Assembly (NCBI GenBank): GCA_964387285.1
Contig: CAYLWO010000012.1
Location: forward strand, 1-64,000
Length of the DNA stretch: 64,000 nucleotides
Source of the DNA: Anaerohabitans sp964387285
Lineage (GTDB): Bacteria; Zhuqueibacterota; Zhuqueibacteria; Residuimicrobiales; Residuimicrobiaceae
Direction: 5' to 3'
In this document: positions 37,707 through 46,773 of the stretch, piece after piece
Numbering within the stretch: position 1 is the stretch's first letter
How the letters are laid out: each line of letters begins with the position of its first letter
The notes under the pieces: generated by a model
What the model saw: only the letters and a program-made list of their open reading frames with translations
What the model was told of the DNA's origin: nothing
Databases searched by the model: none
Program-made: the position numbers and the translations under genes

Positions 37707-39236
37707 TTATTCCTGATTGGCCGGCTTGGCTGCGCTTAAAATGCGATTGAGTGCATGCAAATAGGCGCGAATACTCGCTTCAATGACATCGGTGCTGACG
37801 CCGCGACCCAGATATATTTCATCGTTGTGTTTCAAACGCACCACAACGTTGCCGACAGCATCCTGGCCGCCGGTTACCGCACGCAAAGAGTAATCCATCA
37901 GTGTGGCCGGCGTGCGCACAATTTTATCGATAGCCTGGTAAGCAGCGTCCACGGGACCATCGCCCACGGAAGCCTCTTTCACCGTCGTCTCCCCTTTTCT
38001 CAACGCCACAGTGGCCGTGGGGATGAGAGAATTACCGCTCAGTATATGAAAATAATCGAGCTGATAAAATTCGGTTACGTCCATGGCTTCGCCGCTCACG
38101 AGCGCGATCAGGTCCTCGTCGTAGACCTCTTTTTTGCGATCCGCGATTTCCAAAAAGCGCTCATAGACATGATCCAGCTCTACGGCGTTCAGGACATAAC
38201 CCAGTTCAGCCAATCGGTTCTGCAGGCCATGACGACCCGAGTGGCGGCCCAGCACGATACGATTGGAATCCAGGCCCACCTCTGTGGGCGTCATAATTTC
38301 ATAGGTTCCGGCGTCTTTGATAACAGCGTCCTGATGAATGCCGGATTCGTGCGCAAAAGCGTTGGCGCCCACAATTGCTTTGTTGGGTTGCACAGGTATA
38401 CCCATCATGCTGGACACCATGCGGCTGGTGCGCATGATCTCTTTCGTCTCAATGCCGGTTTGTTTAGCGTAAAGGTCCTGACGTATTTTCAGCGCCATGA
38501 CCACCTCTTCCAGCGAGGCATTGCCGGCGCGCTCGCCGACTCCGTTGATGGTCACCTCAACCTGTTGTGCGCCGTTGCGCACAGCAGACAGCGTATTGGC
38601 CACAGCCAGGCCCAGATCGTTATGACAATGCACGCTGAGAATCGCCTTGTCGATATTGGGTACCCTGTTGCGGATCTCTTTGATGAGTTCGCCGAAATGA
38701 TCCGGCGTTGCATAGCCGACCGTATCGGGGATGTTGATTACGGTGGCGCCGGCCTTAATGGCCGCTTCCACCACGCGAAACAAGAACTCACGTCCGGTGC
38801 GCGCAGAATCCTCAGGAGAAAATTCCACATCATCACAAAAACGGCGGGCGCGCTGCACGCCGGCCACGGCCATGGCCAGAACCTCTTCTTCGGATTTGCG
38901 GAATTTTTTCTCCAGATGAATTTTGGAGGTCGCAACAAACGTATGAATGCAGCGACGCTCCGCCCGGGCCAGTGCGGCGCCTGCCGCATCAATATCTTTA
39001 TCGATGCATCGCGACAAAGCGACGATCTTGGGACCTCGTACATTTTCCGCGATCTGTTGCACGCCCTCGAATTGGGCTTGCGAAGAGATGGGAAACCCCG
39101 CTTCGATGGCATCCACCTTTAGCCTGGCCAGCTGATGGGCAATGGCCAATTTTTCCGCCACACCCAGACTGGCGCCCGGCGATTGCTCGCCGTCGCGCAG
39201 GGTGGTGTCAAATACAATGATTCGGTTGGACTCCAT
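37707..39236 (-). CDS. leuA: 2-isopropylmalate synthase
   Basis: LeuA condenses acetyl-CoA with 2-oxoisovalerate, the first step to leucine. The 509-residue protein has DTTLRDGEQSPGASL at the N-terminus, the metal His motif SVHCHNDLGLAVAN, GERAGNASLEEVVM and a C-terminal allosteric domain (MDYSLRAVTGGQDAVGN) for leucine feedback. Its length and the leuB and ilvC neighbours separate it from citramalate synthase at 34873. It lies 12 bases after ilvC. Confidence 0.97.
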   Translation of the reverse strand: MESNRIIVFDTTLRDGEQSPGASLGVAEKLAIAHQLARLKVDAIEAGFPISSQAQFEGVQQIAENVRGPKIVALSRCIDKDIDAAGAALARAERRCIHTFVATSKIHLEKKFRKSEEEVLAMAVAGVQRARRFCDDVEFSPEDSARTGREFLFRVVEAAIKAGATVINIPDTVGYATPDHFGELIKEIRNRVPNIDKAILSVHCHNDLGLAVANTLSAVRNGAQQVEVTINGVGERAGNASLEEVVMALKIRQDLYAKQTGIETKEIMRTSRMVSSMMGIPVQPNKAIVGANAFAHESGIHQDAVIKDAGTYEIMTPTEVGLDSNRIVLGRHSGRHGLQNRLAELGYVLNAVELDHVYERFLEIADRKKEVYDEDLIALVSGEAMDVTEFYQLDYFHILSGNSLIPTATVALRKGETTVKEASVGDGPVDAAYQAIDKIVRTPATLMDYSLRAVTGGQDAVGNVVVRLKHNDEIYLGRGVSTDVIEASIRAYLHALNRILSAAKPANQE

Positions 39237-39248
39237 GATTCGTCCTCT

Positions 39249-40238
39249 TTATTTTTTTATCCAGGCCATCATGCTGCGTAATTTGGCGCCGACAGATTCG
39301 ATCTGTGAATTCTGCAATTGGCCGCGCAGCGCCTTAAAGCGCGGCGCATTGGCCTTGTTCTCCAGAATCCATTCCGTGGCAAAAGAGCCGTCCTGAATGT
39401 CCTGCAGCATTTTTTTCATGGCTTTACGGCTCTCTTCCCCGATCACCGCCGGGCCGCGGGTCAGACCGCCGAACTCGGCCGTGTCGCTGACCGAATAATA
39501 CATGCGCGACAAACCGCCTTCATAAATCAGATCAACAATGAGTTTCATTTCATGCAAACATTCAAAATAGGCAATCTCGGGCGCATAGCCGGCGTCCACC
39601 AAGGTCTGAAAACCGGCGCGGATAAGTTCGGTCACGCCGCCGCACAACACTGCTTGTTCGCCAAACAAATCGGTCTCGGTCTCTTCCTTAAATGTGGTTT
39701 CCAGAACGCCGGCGCGGGTGCCGCCAAGGGCTTTGGAATAGGCAAGGGCAATATCCTTTGCCTTGCCGGACGCATCCTGAAAAATCGCAATGAGATTGGG
39801 CACGCCGCGGCCTTCGGTATACATGCGTCTCACCAGATGACCCGGACTCTTGGGCGCGATCATGATCACGTCCACATCCGCCGGCGGTTGAATCTGATGG
39901 TAGTGAATGTTGAAACCGTGAGCAAAGGCGAGGACTTTGCCGGCCTTGAGATTGGGCTTGACGTCGTTTTCATATACCTGGGGTTGCACCTGATCCGGCG
40001 CCAAAATCATGATGAGATCCGCCCATTTGCAGGCGTCAAAAGTAGACAGCACCTGGATGCCGTCTTTTTTCGCCACCTCGTGATGTTCACTCTCGGCATT
40101 CAAACCCACTTTCACCGGCACGCCGCTTTCGGTCAAATTGAGCGCATGGGCATGGCCCTGGCTGCCGTAACCGATGACTGCCACTTTTTTGGCCTTGATT
40201 AAATCCAGATTAGCATCCTGATCATAATACAGTTTCAT
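39249..40238 (-). CDS. ilvC: Ketol-acid reductoisomerase
   Basis: IlvC isomerises and reduces acetolactate and acetohydroxybutyrate with NADPH. The start is set at 40238 (MKLYYDQDANLDLI), behind GGAGGGTATC; the longer frame adds 50 residues that are unlike any IlvC. The resulting 329 residues match class I enzymes. The Rossmann loop GYGSQGHAHALNL, IAPKSPGHLVRR, ETDLFGEQAVLCGG and LHEMKLIVDLIYEGG are all conserved. Confidence 0.97.
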   Translation of the reverse strand: MKLYYDQDANLDLIKAKKVAVIGYGSQGHAHALNLTESGVPVKVGLNAESEHHEVAKKDGIQVLSTFDACKWADLIMILAPDQVQPQVYENDVKPNLKAGKVLAFAHGFNIHYHQIQPPADVDVIMIAPKSPGHLVRRMYTEGRGVPNLIAIFQDASGKAKDIALAYSKALGGTRAGVLETTFKEETETDLFGEQAVLCGGVTELIRAGFQTLVDAGYAPEIAYFECLHEMKLIVDLIYEGGLSRMYYSVSDTAEFGGLTRGPAVIGEESRKAMKKMLQDIQDGSFATEWILENKANAPRFKALRGQLQNSQIESVGAKLRSMMAWIKK

Positions 40239-40299
40239 GATACCCTCCAATAAACGCGTTGTGGTTGTCTTTTTTTTTAAACCATCCGTTAGGTCTGTT

Positions 40300-40791
40300 T
40301 TATTTGGTCTTGAAATTGGAATCGCGCACCATGGCAATGGTGCCGCTGCGCGCAATTTCCTTGATGCCGAACGGCCGCAAGGTTTCAATAAAGGCGGCTA
40401 TTTTCGCTTCCTGACCGGTCAGCTCCAACATCAACGATTTGGCGCTGATGTCCACGACCTTGGCGCGGAAAATATTGGCGATGGCGGAAACCTCCACGCG
40501 CCGGTTAGGCGGACAATTGATTTTAAGCAGCACAAGTTGACGACCGACAAAATCGTTTTCCGTCACATCCGTCACCCGGATAACGTCGATTAATTTGTTT
40601 AGTTGTTTGCTGACCTGTTCGATGACGCTATCGTCGCCGGTCACCACCAGGGTGATGTTGGAGGTGTCCTCTTCATCGGATTTGGCGGCGGTGAGGCAAT
40701 CGATATTAAAACCACGCGCACTGAACAATCCCGATACGCGCGCCAGCACGCCGCTGTGGTTCTCTACCACCAGAGTAATGATGTGTCTCAT
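40300..40791 (-). CDS. ilvN: Acetolactate synthase small (regulatory) subunit
   Basis: The 163-residue protein carries an N-terminal ACT domain (ITLVVENHSGVLARVSGLFSARGFNIDCL) and a second half typical of IlvH/IlvN, with ELTGQEAKIAAFIETLRPFGIKEI. It confers valine feedback on the catalytic subunit. Its ATG shares a base with the ilvB stop (TGATG), so expression is coupled to give matched subunits. Confidence 0.96.
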   Translation of the reverse strand: MRHIITLVVENHSGVLARVSGLFSARGFNIDCLTAAKSDEEDTSNITLVVTGDDSVIEQVSKQLNKLIDVIRVTDVTENDFVGRQLVLLKINCPPNRRVEVSAIANIFRAKVVDISAKSLMLELTGQEAKIAAFIETLRPFGIKEIARSGTIAMVRDSNFKTK

Positions 40792-42509
40792 CAGGCAATC
40801 CCTCGCAACATTTGATCCAACGCCTTGCCGGCCGGCACCATGGGGAAAACGTTCTCTTCCTTGTCGATGATAAACTCGACCACGGCCGGGCCGGGCGTAT
40901 TAAGCGCCTTATCCAGAGTCGAACGCACTTGTTCCGGCTTGTCGGCGCGATAGCCGGGGATGTCATAGGCTTGCGCCAGTTTGATAAAATCAGGTAAATA
41001 CACGTGACAGTCCTGCTCTTGGCCGTCACAGTGCGGCGGACATTCGACGTTTTTTCGCAGGCATACGCCTGAAAAGCGGCGATGATAGAAAATCGCCTGC
41101 CACTGTCGCACCATGCCCAAAGATTGGTTGTTGAGAATAATAATTTTCACCGGCAACCGGTAGGTTGCCACCGTGGCCAATTCCTGAATGTTCATCTGAA
41201 TACTGCCGTCGCCGGCGATATCGATGACCATGGTTTCAGGATGAGCGACCTGAGCGCCGATAGCTGCCGGAAAACCGAATCCCATGGTGCCCAGTCCGCC
41301 GGAGGAGATAAAGGTGCGCGGTTTTTCAAAATTAAAAAATTGCGCGGTCCACATTTGGTGCTGTCCGACTTCGGTGGCAATGATGGCCTGATGTTTGGTA
41401 ATGTCGGCAATGGTCTCAATCACCACCTGGGGCAGGATGCTGCCGTTCTGTCGATAGGCCAGCGGATGCGTCGCTTTCCAGTCGTTAATGCAGCGCAGCC
41501 ATGAGTCGTGCTTTTTCGCTTTCACTTCTGCCAGCAAATCCGACAGCACGGATTTCACATCGCCCACGAGCGGCACGTCCACCTGTACGTTTTTGCGAAT
41601 GGTGGTGGGATCGATGTCGACGTGAATGATGGACGCCTTGGGGGCAAATTTGCTGACATCGCCGGTCACGCGGTCGTCAAAGCGTACGCCTATGGCGATG
41701 AGCAAATCCGATTCCTGCACCGCATAGTTGGCGTAGGCGGTGCCGTGCATGCCGAGCATTTTCAAAGCCAGGGGATCGGATTCCGGGAAGGCGCCCAGGC
41801 CCATAAAAGAGGTGACCACCGGGGCTTCAAGTTTATGCGCCAATTCCATGAGCTCGGCGCTGGCGCCGCTCGAGATCACGCCTCCGCCGGCAAAAATAAC
41901 CGGGCGATCCGATTGGGCAATTAAAGAGGCCGCTTTGCTGATCTGTTGCGGATGCCCTTTAATAGTGGGGCGATAACCGCGGATGGTCACCTCATCCGGA
42001 TAGGGATCGTCGATGCGCGCTTGTTGTATGTTTTTCGGCACATCCACCAGCACCGGGCCCGGACGTCCTGCGCGGGCAATGTAAAATGCGGATTTCAGAA
42101 TGCCCGGCAACTCTTTGATATCTTTGACCAGATAGTTGTGTTTGGTGATGGAGCGGCTGATGCCTACCATATCTGATTCCTGAAAAGCGTCATTGCCGAT
42201 CAGATGTACCGGCACCTGTCCGGTGACAGCCACCAGGGGAATCGAGTCCATATAGGCATTGGCCAGGCCGGTGACCAGATTAGTCGCACCCGGTCCGGAT
42301 GTGGACATGCAAACGCCAACCTCGCCGGATGCACGGGCAAAGCCGTCAGCCGCATGCACGGCGCCTTGTTCATGCCGGGTGAGATAAAACGGCACCTTCG
42401 AGTCGTATAATTTATCAAACACATCGATGATCATACCGCCGGGAAATCCGAATACGGCACGCACACCCTCTTTTTCAAAAGCATGCAGGATCATTTCTGC
42501 TCCGGTCAT
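40791..42509 (-). CDS. ilvB: Acetolactate synthase large subunit
   Basis: IlvB uses TPP, FAD and Mg2+ to join two pyruvates or pyruvate and 2-oxobutyrate. The start is 42509 (MTGAEMILHAFEKEGV), behind AAGGAAG; an upstream TTG extends the frame by seven codons without support. The 572-residue protein has FGFPGGMI, RHEQGAVHAADGFARASG with the catalytic Glu, and the TPP motif IAGDGSIQMN ending in NN. It is the first structural gene of ilvB-N-C-leuA-leuB-cimA-permease. A leader peptide and alternative hairpins lie upstream. Confidence 0.97.
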   Translation of the reverse strand: MTGAEMILHAFEKEGVRAVFGFPGGMIIDVFDKLYDSKVPFYLTRHEQGAVHAADGFARASGEVGVCMSTSGPGATNLVTGLANAYMDSIPLVAVTGQVPVHLIGNDAFQESDMVGISRSITKHNYLVKDIKELPGILKSAFYIARAGRPGPVLVDVPKNIQQARIDDPYPDEVTIRGYRPTIKGHPQQISKAASLIAQSDRPVIFAGGGVISSGASAELMELAHKLEAPVVTSFMGLGAFPESDPLALKMLGMHGTAYANYAVQESDLLIAIGVRFDDRVTGDVSKFAPKASIIHVDIDPTTIRKNVQVDVPLVGDVKSVLSDLLAEVKAKKHDSWLRCINDWKATHPLAYRQNGSILPQVVIETIADITKHQAIIATEVGQHQMWTAQFFNFEKPRTFISSGGLGTMGFGFPAAIGAQVAHPETMVIDIAGDGSIQMNIQELATVATYRLPVKIIILNNQSLGMVRQWQAIFYHRRFSGVCLRKNVECPPHCDGQEQDCHVYLPDFIKLAQAYDIPGYRADKPEQVRSTLDKALNTPGPAVVEFIIDKEENVFPMVPAGKALDQMLRGIA

Positions 42510-42557
42510 GGGTTTGCTTCCTTTCTGCAAAACATTGGCCAGTCGTTAAATAACTCT

Positions 42558-42694
42558 AAAAAAAACACTCCACCCCACACGGTGCAAGAAGGACGATTTA
42601 AAAGAAAGGTGCTGGTGTTACATTACGAATTTTTCAGGGGTGTTGTTGCCGTCCTCTTGCACTGGGTATTTATAGAATAATCAGATGCAAGAGG
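42558..42694 (-). promoter_or_regulatory. Attenuator-like leader of the ilvB operon
   Basis: The region between the leader peptide and ilvB has a classic mutually exclusive pairing pattern, read on the minus strand. Segment 1 (42694-42686, CCTCTTGCA, inside leader codons) is perfectly complementary to segment 2 (42661-42653). Segment 2, extended (42662-42650), also pairs with segment 3 (42595-42582), with one bulged base. A T8 run (42565-42558) after GGGGTGGAGTG lies 48 bases before the ilvB ATG, as for a terminator. The 5' arm of the terminator is unclear: CACC/GGTG at 42584-42571 is short, and CACCCC (42642-42637) can also pair with GGGGTG. A T-box consensus is absent. Confidence 0.65.
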
Positions 42695-42840
42695 CTGCTA
42701 AGAATAAGAGGCAGGCTCAATAAGCGTACAATAAATCGGATTTGACGTTTGGGTCTAAAATGAACACCATGCACCGACGGCTGCCGGGCGCTGCGGCCAT
42801 CGCTGTATTTTGCAAACACGATGTGCATAAATGCGTTCAT
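42670..42840 (-). CDS. ilvB leader peptide, 56 residues, C-terminus rich in Leu/Ile/Val
   Basis: This ORF is too short for common length cutoffs. It starts at ATG 42840 (or internally at Met5 or at GTG 42774) and ends at TAA 42670, about 160 bases upstream of ilvB. Its last 21 residues contain 14 Leu, Ile or Val: FIVRLLSLPLILSS followed by LLHLIIL. The codons just before the stop overlap segment 1 of the downstream alternative hairpins. In known ilv attenuators, a ribosome stalling at such codons frees the next segment to form an antiterminator. A TATAAT box just upstream would leave a very short leader, so the start may be internal. No clear ribosome binding site precedes ATG 42840. Confidence 0.7.
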   Translation of the reverse strand: MNAFMHIVFAKYSDGRSARQPSVHGVHFRPKRQIRFIVRLLSLPLILSSLLHLIIL

Positions 42841-43001
42841 ATTATCCCAAAATTATAATACCCAATCTACAACATAATATACACTAAAAAACAACAATGT
42901 CAATAAAAAAATATCACTTTTTAATATTGCCGTAATATAGTAAATTTTTCGAGCCTGCAGAATGGCATATTGCCCGGTAACATCAAATGACAGGGTCCGT
43001 T

Positions 43002-44237
43002 ATGCGAAAAATTTTGGCCTATTTTGTCTTCTTTTTTTGGTTGATGCTTCTCTTTATAGAAGCATGGATTTGGGGAAATGTCCAGGACCTTTTTATACCC
43101 GATCATCCGATTATGCAGATCATCGCCAGTATTTTGCAGGACACGCTGTGGATTCCGCTTGGTTTGGCTTTACCTGTATATCTCTACTTGTTATTTCAAA
43201 GCCTTGTGCAACGAATATACCTGCGTCTGCTCGCGCTAACCGTTGCCGTGGGCACAGCCGTCTGGGCCTTCTGCGACTTGAGCGGCTATTTTCAATTTTT
43301 GCTCTTTTTCATTCTGCCCTACTTTTATTTATTGATCAAACGGAGCAAAAATCAATTGGTCATGCCTGCCAATGTCTTTATCTATACGCTCGCACTGATC
43401 GGATTGGTGGTTCACTATCAAAAACAGTTGTTGCCGTCCTGGAATAACGATCAGGGCCGAACCATCACATTGCTGGATTATAATATCCGGGTAAACCAGA
43501 CAAGAGTCGAGCGGGAGCAGGTCGTGGCGCTCATCAACCGCATCAAACCGGATTTGCTGTTCATCCAGGAAATCACCATGCAGGATCGCACTCTTTTCAA
43601 CGAGCGTTTTCGCAATTTCTACCCCTACCAATTGTGGGCTGACCGTCGTGAGACCTACAACGGCGGCGCCATTCTCTCACGCTTTCCCTTTACCTACAGC
43701 GCTAATATCGACATCCGCACCGAGTATTCGAGCGGTCATTTTAATCTGAATCATGCGGTCATCAAAGTGGACGGCAAAGAGGTTCACCTGCTGAATGCAC
43801 ACCTCTTTCCCAGCGGCCACGCCTTTATCGAACTGCTGGCCGGACAGCGGTCTCTGGCCAGTTTCATTCATAACACGCGCGTGACCTATCTGAGAAGAAA
43901 CCAGGAAGCCGAACTGTTGGCGAAACGGGTCATGCAAATTACCGGCCGGGTGATTGTGGCTGGTGATTTTAACGATACGCCGCACAGTCGCACCTACGAG
44001 CTTTTTGACGCCGGCCTGCAAAACGCCTTTCGCGAAAAAGGCTGGGGGCTGGGCGCCACTTTTGGTTATTACAGTCTGAAAAATAGCCTGTCGCCGTTTT
44101 GGTCGCGATTTGCCTTTGATTTTTTACGCATCGATCACGTCTTTGTCTCCAGCGGCATAAAAGTGCAAAACGTGCAGGTGTTGCCCCTTGCTCTTTCAGA
44201 TCATCGCCCGCAACTGGTCAGATTGCGCATTGAATAA
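43002..44237 (+). CDS. Membrane-anchored endonuclease/exonuclease/phosphatase family protein
   Basis: The start is placed at ATG 43002 (MRKILAYFVFFFWLML), with AGGG upstream; the frame is open 15 bases further. The 411-residue protein has about four or five N-terminal membrane segments, then an EEP-type domain: LDYNIRVNQ, PDLLFIQEITM, NGGAILSRFPF, LLNAHLFPS, VIVAGDFNDTP, RIDHVFVS and LSDHRPQLV. These are the DNase-I-like metal and His catalytic motifs. The substrate may be nucleic acid, phosphoester lipid or another phosphate. The family includes membrane-anchored nucleases of unknown role. It stands between the ilvB leader and ilvD on the opposite strand to ilvB. Confidence 0.87.
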   Translation: MRKILAYFVFFFWLMLLFIEAWIWGNVQDLFIPDHPIMQIIASILQDTLWIPLGLALPVYLYLLFQSLVQRIYLRLLALTVAVGTAVWAFCDLSGYFQFLLFFILPYFYLLIKRSKNQLVMPANVFIYTLALIGLVVHYQKQLLPSWNNDQGRTITLLDYNIRVNQTRVEREQVVALINRIKPDLLFIQEITMQDRTLFNERFRNFYPYQLWADRRETYNGGAILSRFPFTYSANIDIRTEYSSGHFNLNHAVIKVDGKEVHLLNAHLFPSGHAFIELLAGQRSLASFIHNTRVTYLRRNQEAELLAKRVMQITGRVIVAGDFNDTPHSRTYELFDAGLQNAFREKGWGLGATFGYYSLKNSLSPFWSRFAFDFLRIDHVFVSSGIKVQNVQVLPLALSDHRPQLVRLRIE

Positions 44238-44328
44238 AATCCGCTTTTTTGTGGAAAAAGCTTGCTTTGAAATTTTTTTTCACTATATTACAACAATAAT
44301 GGCATGAACCTCTTGTAAACAGCAAGTC

Positions 44329-44421
44329 ATGTTGATCCATCGTCATAAAATAAAGACGGAACTCTTCCTGCTCATCCTCGCGGGACTGGTGCGCTTGCGC
44401 CTGTCCGGCATCCTTATTTAG
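44329..44421 (+). CDS. ilvD leader peptide, 30 residues, rich in Leu/Ile/Val
   Basis: An ATG at 44329 begins a 30-codon ORF that ends with TAG 44419-44421, 61 bases upstream of ilvD. The peptide reads MLIHRHKIKTEL, then FLLILAGLVRLR, then LSGILI. Of its last 19 residues, 13 are Leu, Ile or Val, and many use different Leu codons. The dyad GGTGCGC-TTGCGCC at about 44390-44403 can form a hairpin inside the ORF. No ribosome binding site was confirmed and no obvious terminator follows, so the mechanism could be translational or unknown. Confidence 0.65.
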   Translation: MLIHRHKIKTELFLLILAGLVRLRLSGILI

Positions 44422-44482
44422 GCTTTTCGCCATTTAATCCACATTTGCTTTTCATTCAACATTTTTTTACAGGATCAAAACT

Positions 44483-46150
44483 ATGTTATCAGACATCATT
44501 AAAAAAGGCATCGAACGCGCTCCCCATCGCGGTCTGTTGCGTGCCACCGGTGTAAGAGAAGAGGATTTTGACAAACCGTTTATCGGCGTGTGCAACTCTT
44601 ATACGGACCTTATCCCCGGCCATGTGCACCTGCAGGAAGTTGGCCGCAAGGTCAAGCAGGCCATTCGCGAGGCCGGCGGAGTGCCGTTTGAATTCAACAC
44701 CATTGGCGTGGACGACGGCATTGCCATGGGACACATCGGCATGCGCTACAGTCTGCCGTCGCGTGAACTCATTGCTGATGCGGTGGAGACCATGGCCGCC
44801 GCACATTGTCTGGACGGTCTGATCTGCATACCCAACTGTGATAAAATCATACCGGGCATGCTCATGGCCTGTGTGCGTTTGAATATTCCCTCCGTGTTTA
44901 TTTCCGGCGGCCCCATGGCTGCCGGCCGCAATCGCAAAGGTGAAAAAATTGATCTGATAACCATTTTTGAAGGCGTGGGTGCTCACAGCGCCGGGAAAAT
45001 GAGCGATGAGGAGTTGTTGGATTTGGAAAGAAACGCTTGTCCATCCTGCGGCAGTTGCGCCGGCATGTTTACCGCCAACAGCATGAATTGCCTCATGGAA
45101 GCCCTGGGCATAGCCTTGCCCGGCAACGGCACCATACTGGCAACTGACAATCGTCGTGACCAGCTGATCAAACAAGCCGGCCAATGCATGCTTGAATTGG
45201 TGAGAAAAAATGTCCGGCCGCGCGATCTCATCAACGCCGCGAGTTTTCACAACGCTTTGACTTTGGACCTGGCCATGGGGGGTTCCACCAATACGATTTT
45301 ACACTCTCTGGCCATTGCCCATGAAGCCGGCGTCACAATCGATTTGCCGGGCTTGAACAAACTTGCGGACCGCGTACCCTATCTGTGCAAAGTATCGCCG
45401 GCGGTTCGTGATGTGCACATTGAAGACGTGGAACACAGCGGCGGCATCTCCGCCATCCTTAATGAGCTGGCGAAAATCCCCGGATTGCTCAACCTGGATC
45501 AACCCACGGTAACCGGCAAGAGTTTGGGGGAAAACGTAAAAAGCGCCGGCATTCGCGATACAAAGATCATACGCACTGTGGACAATCCCTATTCGGCCAC
45601 AGGCGGACTGGTGTTGTTATTCGGCAATCTGGCGCCGGATGGCGCGGTGATTAAAACCGGCGCCGTGGCAGCCAAGATGTGGAAATTTTCCGGTCCGGCG
45701 CGCGTCTTTAACAGCCAGGATGAATGTCTCGCCGCTATCAACAAGTCCATGATTAAAGCCGGCGACGTCGTGGTCCTCCGCTATGAAGGACCCAAAGGCG
45801 GACCCGGCATGCCCGAAATGCTCGCACCCACTTCAGCCATCATGGGCATGGGGTTGGGCGACAGCGTAGCCCTGATTACCGACGGTCGTTTTTCCGGCGG
45901 CACGCGCGGGGCGTGCATCGGACATGTCAGCCCGGAAGCGGCAGCCCGCGGTCCTATTGCCGCGCTGCACGACGGCGACATCATTGACATCGATCTGCAT
46001 CAGCGCACTCTGAATGTGCGCCTGGATGATAAGCAGTTGCAGCAGCGGCTGCAACAACTGCCGGAGTTTGAACCTAAAATCAAAACCGGCTGGTTGGCGC
46101 GCTACATCCGTCATGTGACCTCGGCCAATACCGGTGCGGTGTTGGAATAG
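44483..46150 (+). CDS. ilvD: Dihydroxyacid dehydratase
   Basis: IlvD removes water from 2,3-dihydroxy acids in valine and isoleucine synthesis and carries an iron-sulfur cluster. The 555-residue protein has the ligand cysteines in GVCNSYTDL, PNCDKIIPGMLMA and CPSCGSCAGMFTANSMNC. EGPKGGPGMPEML and LITDGRFSGGTRGACIGHVSPEAA are family signatures. It begins after AGGATCAAAACT and follows the Leu/Ile/Val-rich leader ORF. It runs on the plus strand, separate from ilvBNC. Confidence 0.97.
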   Translation: MLSDIIKKGIERAPHRGLLRATGVREEDFDKPFIGVCNSYTDLIPGHVHLQEVGRKVKQAIREAGGVPFEFNTIGVDDGIAMGHIGMRYSLPSRELIADAVETMAAAHCLDGLICIPNCDKIIPGMLMACVRLNIPSVFISGGPMAAGRNRKGEKIDLITIFEGVGAHSAGKMSDEELLDLERNACPSCGSCAGMFTANSMNCLMEALGIALPGNGTILATDNRRDQLIKQAGQCMLELVRKNVRPRDLINAASFHNALTLDLAMGGSTNTILHSLAIAHEAGVTIDLPGLNKLADRVPYLCKVSPAVRDVHIEDVEHSGGISAILNELAKIPGLLNLDQPTVTGKSLGENVKSAGIRDTKIIRTVDNPYSATGGLVLLFGNLAPDGAVIKTGAVAAKMWKFSGPARVFNSQDECLAAINKSMIKAGDVVVLRYEGPKGGPGMPEMLAPTSAIMGMGLGDSVALITDGRFSGGTRGACIGHVSPEAAARGPIAALHDGDIIDIDLHQRTLNVRLDDKQLQQRLQQLPEFEPKIKTGWLARYIRHVTSANTGAVLE

Positions 46151-46177
46151 TGCTTTATTAATGCTGTCATGCTGCGT

Positions 46178-46282
46178 ACCATGATTACATCAATAACACA
46201 TAGACCGTGTCATTGCGAACGTAGCCGCAGTAGCCGGCAAAGGGGATGGTCTACGCTGGAGTGAAGCAATCCCCTGGTACAC
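46178..46282. repeat. Dispersed repeat family A, copy 2
   Basis: The copy reads CCATGATTAC, GTGTCATTGCGAACG, GGCAAAGGGGAT, CTACGCTGGAGT and AAGCAATCCCCTGGTACA. It matches copy 1 (4890) and copy 3 (49519). Copies 2 and 3 share about 25 further bases on the left, so the full unit is about 105 bases. The same gap also holds a TGTCATGCTGAGG..GAAGCATCT pattern near 46529, another common dispersed repeat style. Confidence 0.8.
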
Positions 46283-46773
46283 AAAAATGTCACAAGAAGG
46301 CGCAGAATGTAAGAAGTATAGAATTATTCAAAGACGCTGAAGCATTTAACGACGAACAAGACTCGTGAAAGATCGTAATTCCGTGCATTGATAGATTCTT
46401 CGGCTTGCCAAAAACAATCGATGGCCGAAGCGAAAAAATTTTTCGGCAAGCCTCAGAATGACAAGATTGTAACTTCTTATTGCGCATGAATAAGAAAAAT
46501 TGTTTTGCTCTACCTGGTATCCGTTACCCCTGTCATGCTGAGGCGCAGGATGCACAAAACCGTGGGTACACGAATGAATATAAAAGCGCTGAAGCATCTA
46601 TCAACGAAAAAAACTGAGATAACAAGCAGCTCTTGAGCGTCGCTAGAACCTTCGGCCGCCACAAAATGGCGATCTGCGAACGATCATGTGTTTAAAAAAC
46701 TATACTTTAAAATGGTCTCATTCTGAAATAATTTGAGTCATGATATTACAATTATCGTACAACGGACTGTAGC
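46283..46773. other. Intergenic DNA without a supported gene
   Basis: I see no gene here. It holds repeat-like runs such as AAAAAATTTTTCGGCAAGCCTCAGAATGAC near 46430 and GTCATGCTGAGGCG near 46529. Short frames in both strands look non-coding. Confidence 0.6.

Noticed and set aside
40239..40388. Longer IlvC start
   Set aside because: The added residues are unlike the family, and GGAGGGTATC lies before ATG 40238.
42558..42840. T-box riboswitch in front of ilvB
   Set aside because: No T-box sequence (UGGNACCGCG type) or specifier stem was found, and a Leu/Ile/Val-rich ORF explains the leader better.
46290..46600. Small genes in both strands after ilvD
   Set aside because: They overlap repeat-like DNA and show no consistent codon use or motif.
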